From the NCBI GenBank assembly GCA_002431355.1, contig DJEQ01000063.1:21036-35497 (forward strand): a DNA stretch of 14,462 bases, in the 5' to 3' direction. The position numbers were made by a program, and so were the translations under genes. This document shows, one piece after another, positions 12,658 to 14,462 of this stretch. Source of the DNA: Oribacterium sp. UBA5894 (GTDB lineage Bacteria; Bacillota; Clostridia; Lachnospirales; Lachnospiraceae). Under the pieces are notes generated by a model. It was given only the letters and a program-made list of their open reading frames with translations. It was not told the DNA's origin and did not search any database. Each line of letters begins with the position of its first letter. Within the stretch, counting starts at the first letter, position 1.

Positions 12658-14427
12658 ATGAAACAGAACGAGAGATATAGAAAGAAGGCGGCCACAACCT
12701 TCCTTATGGTCAGTGCCATGAGTCTTTTCTTTTCCATGCATGCGCTTGCAGGCGCAGTCGCAAGTGGGGTGGACCTTTCTCAGTACCAGGCCAATACACC
12801 GGGAACGAGCGTGAGCTCCCCGGCAGGTACAGCTGTCGGAACTGCGCCAACGGTCGTGGACCAGAGCATTGGCACCCACTATGCGACTGTCCAGTCTGCA
12901 GAAATCAATGCACAGAATCCAGCTTCCATCGATATTATGGTGAATGCAGGTGCTCTGGTCGGAAGTGGGCAGCAGCTCTATCTTTTCGCCGTGAAGCCGT
13001 ACCAGATGGATCTCAGTGGACGAACGGATTACCTTGCGGTACAGGACGTAGGGAATGGAAGCCTGCATTTTACAGCCGATCTGCAGGATGGTCCGACGAG
13101 CTTTCGAAGCTATGATGCCTTTGTCGTTGCGATCGCAACGGGCGCGGGCTATCAGATCGTGTCGAACCGCTGCTATATCGGAAATCCGGAGCTCGTGGCC
13201 GCCGATCAGTCACCGGCGCTGAATCGTGGCAAGAAGGGCCTGCTCGTTAACCCGAATATTCTCGATGATGCGATCGATCTCGGCATCAAGCACGCCTTCA
13301 TTCCCATGACGACCGCGCAGCTCTTCGGCACGGGTGTGACGTACAGCTTTGAGGGACAGACCTACTCCTTCAATTCCTCGCTGATTCAGCAGCTCGACCA
13401 GGAAATCAGTCGACTGTCGAATGCAGGCGTGACGGTCACGCTCAATATCGTGAATGGCTGGGATGCGTCGCAGCCAGCACTGTATCGGCCGGGAACACAG
13501 GTAGTAACGAGTGATATGGCACAGTACTATGGCTTCAATGTGGAGACCGAAGAAGGCTTCCGACTCGTGAAGGCGATGGCGTCCTTCCTGGCAAACCGCT
13601 ACAATGGACACAATGGCCATGGAAAAATCACGAACTGGGTCATCGGCAATGAGATCAATAACCAGTACTGGAACTATGTGGGGAATTACAGTGTGACAGA
13701 TTATACCCGCATCTTCCAGCGTGCCTTCCGCGTATTTTATACCGCTATTAAGACGGTATCAGCGAACGACCATGTCATGTTTTCTCTGGATCAGTACTGG
13801 ACGATTCCGCCGGAATCCGGTTCGGTCGGCAAGTATCCTGGAAAGGATGTACTTGATACCTTTGCAGCACTGGACCAGGAGGAAGGCAAGACGAACTGGT
13901 CGCTGGCCATTCATCCATATCCATATCCGTTGACGGATCCAAACTTCTGGAATGATCTTTCCTCGGGAAAGGTGACCCAGGACATCACGACACCGGTCGT
14001 GAGCTATGCGAACCTTTCGGTACTGACGAACTACATGCATAATCAGAATATGCTTGATCAGAGCGGCCAGGTGCGTGCCATCTTCATGACGGAGGAGGGC
14101 TTCAGCTCCATGAAGGGACTCAGCCAGGATGCCAGTATGGAACAGGCCGCAGCGGTCGCCTATGGGCACTACATCGTGGAGAACAACCCGGACATTGACG
14201 CATACATGCTTTCCCGTCAGCTGGACAATGCTGCCGAAACGAAGGATGGGCTTTATTTCGGACTTTCCTCCATCGGCGCGGATGGATCGTCCCTGGCTGC
14301 CAAGCCGGCGCGCGAGGTCTTTAAGTACATCGATGACCCGACCCGCTCGCTGATGGTTTCCGAATTTGCGAAATCCATCATCGGCATCAGCGACTGGTCA
14401 GAGGTGATCCCAGGATTTCATGTATGA
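12658..14427 (+). CDS. Secreted DUF5722-like protein, probable glycoside hydrolase fold
   Basis: A 589-residue exported protein. The signal peptide runs to about residue 31 (basic start, hydrophobic core, ALA site). A Ser/Thr/Ala-rich linker follows, then a beta-rich domain (about 70-175), then a TIM-barrel-like domain (about 190-560). Two glutamates sit where clan GH-A glycosidases keep their catalytic pair: Glu332 in WVIGNEIN (327-334, the usual Asn-Glu acid/base) and Glu479/Glu480 in IFMTEEGF (475-482, nucleophile). IHPYPYP (418-424) resembles the His/Tyr loop of such barrels. The overall pattern matches the family I remember as DUF5722; the substrate is unknown. AAAGGAA at 12644-12650 supports the ATG. 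No wall anchor or SLH repeat is present. The stop is inside the window, so the gene is complete. Confidence 0.8.
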   Translation: MKQNERYRKKAATTFLMVSAMSLFFSMHALAGAVASGVDLSQYQANTPGTSVSSPAGTAVGTAPTVVDQSIGTHYATVQSAEINAQNPASIDIMVNAGALVGSGQQLYLFAVKPYQMDLSGRTDYLAVQDVGNGSLHFTADLQDGPTSFRSYDAFVVAIATGAGYQIVSNRCYIGNPELVAADQSPALNRGKKGLLVNPNILDDAIDLGIKHAFIPMTTAQLFGTGVTYSFEGQTYSFNSSLIQQLDQEISRLSNAGVTVTLNIVNGWDASQPALYRPGTQVVTSDMAQYYGFNVETEEGFRLVKAMASFLANRYNGHNGHGKITNWVIGNEINNQYWNYVGNYSVTDYTRIFQRAFRVFYTAIKTVSANDHVMFSLDQYWTIPPESGSVGKYPGKDVLDTFAALDQEEGKTNWSLAIHPYPYPLTDPNFWNDLSSGKVTQDITTPVVSYANLSVLTNYMHNQNMLDQSGQVRAIFMTEEGFSSMKGLSQDASMEQAAAVAYGHYIVENNPDIDAYMLSRQLDNAAETKDGLYFGLSSIGADGSSLAAKPAREVFKYIDDPTRSLMVSEFAKSIIGISDWSEVIPGFHV

Positions 14428-14438
14428 TCCATGAGAGG

Positions 14439-14462
14439 GCCGTGCGGAGCACGGCGAGGCTC
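14439..14462 (+). terminator. Hairpin at the window end, probable start of a terminator
   Basis: GCCGTGC (14439-14445) pairs with GCACGGC (14449-14455) around GGA, twelve bases after the preceding stop codon. The window ends before any T-run could be seen, so the terminator call is provisional. Confidence 0.45.

Overview
The window looks like chromosomal DNA from a Clostridia-type Firmicute, most likely a Lachnospiraceae member of medium GC. The grounds are AGGAGG-like ribosome sites before nearly every gene, sigma-A-like promoters, a PstS of the domain order I recall from gut Clostridia, TTTACA-type Pho boxes, an SDR-type UxuB, and a DUF5722-like secreted protein. All genes that I accept lie on the + strand. 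The species assignment is inference.

Layout. 1-660: a probable diverged half-copy of a palindromic repeat, then a stand-alone 74-residue membrane protein with its own promoter and terminator. 660-1750: an SDR-family fructuronate reductase (uxuB) with a promoter and a small palindrome upstream. 1788-2007: a long, nearly perfect inverted repeat that would fold into one large hairpin; its right half resembles the first ~97 bases of the window. 2058-9160: a complete phosphate-starvation operon, pstS-pstC-pstA-pstB-(small orf)-phoU-phoP-phoR, preceded by at least three, probably four, TTTACA Pho boxes on the same face of the helix. 9200-10453: DAHP synthase with a strong promoter, a structured leader and a terminator. 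10490-11782: tyrosyl-tRNA synthetase and terminator. 11759-12512: a gene for an unknown secreted protein, whose probable promoter is embedded in the tyrS terminator. 12569-end: a secreted DUF5722-like (glycosidase-fold) protein followed by a hairpin cut by the window edge.

How the genes work together. PstS binds phosphate outside the membrane, PstC and PstA form the channel, PstB drives it with ATP, PhoU links transporter state to the sensor, and PhoR/PhoP act on the Pho boxes. Because phoP and phoR lie in the operon they probably control, the system should be self-amplifying. DAHP synthase (entry to aromatic amino acid synthesis) and TyrS (use of tyrosine) are neighbours with related metabolism but are separated by a terminator.

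Most notable: PstS is circularly permuted relative to the textbook protein; a 76-residue unrecognised ORF sits between pstB and phoU and overlaps the phoU start; a long palindromic repeat occurs at least once and probably twice; and a promoter appears to be built into the tyrS terminator. I see no clear sign of an unknown multi-gene system.
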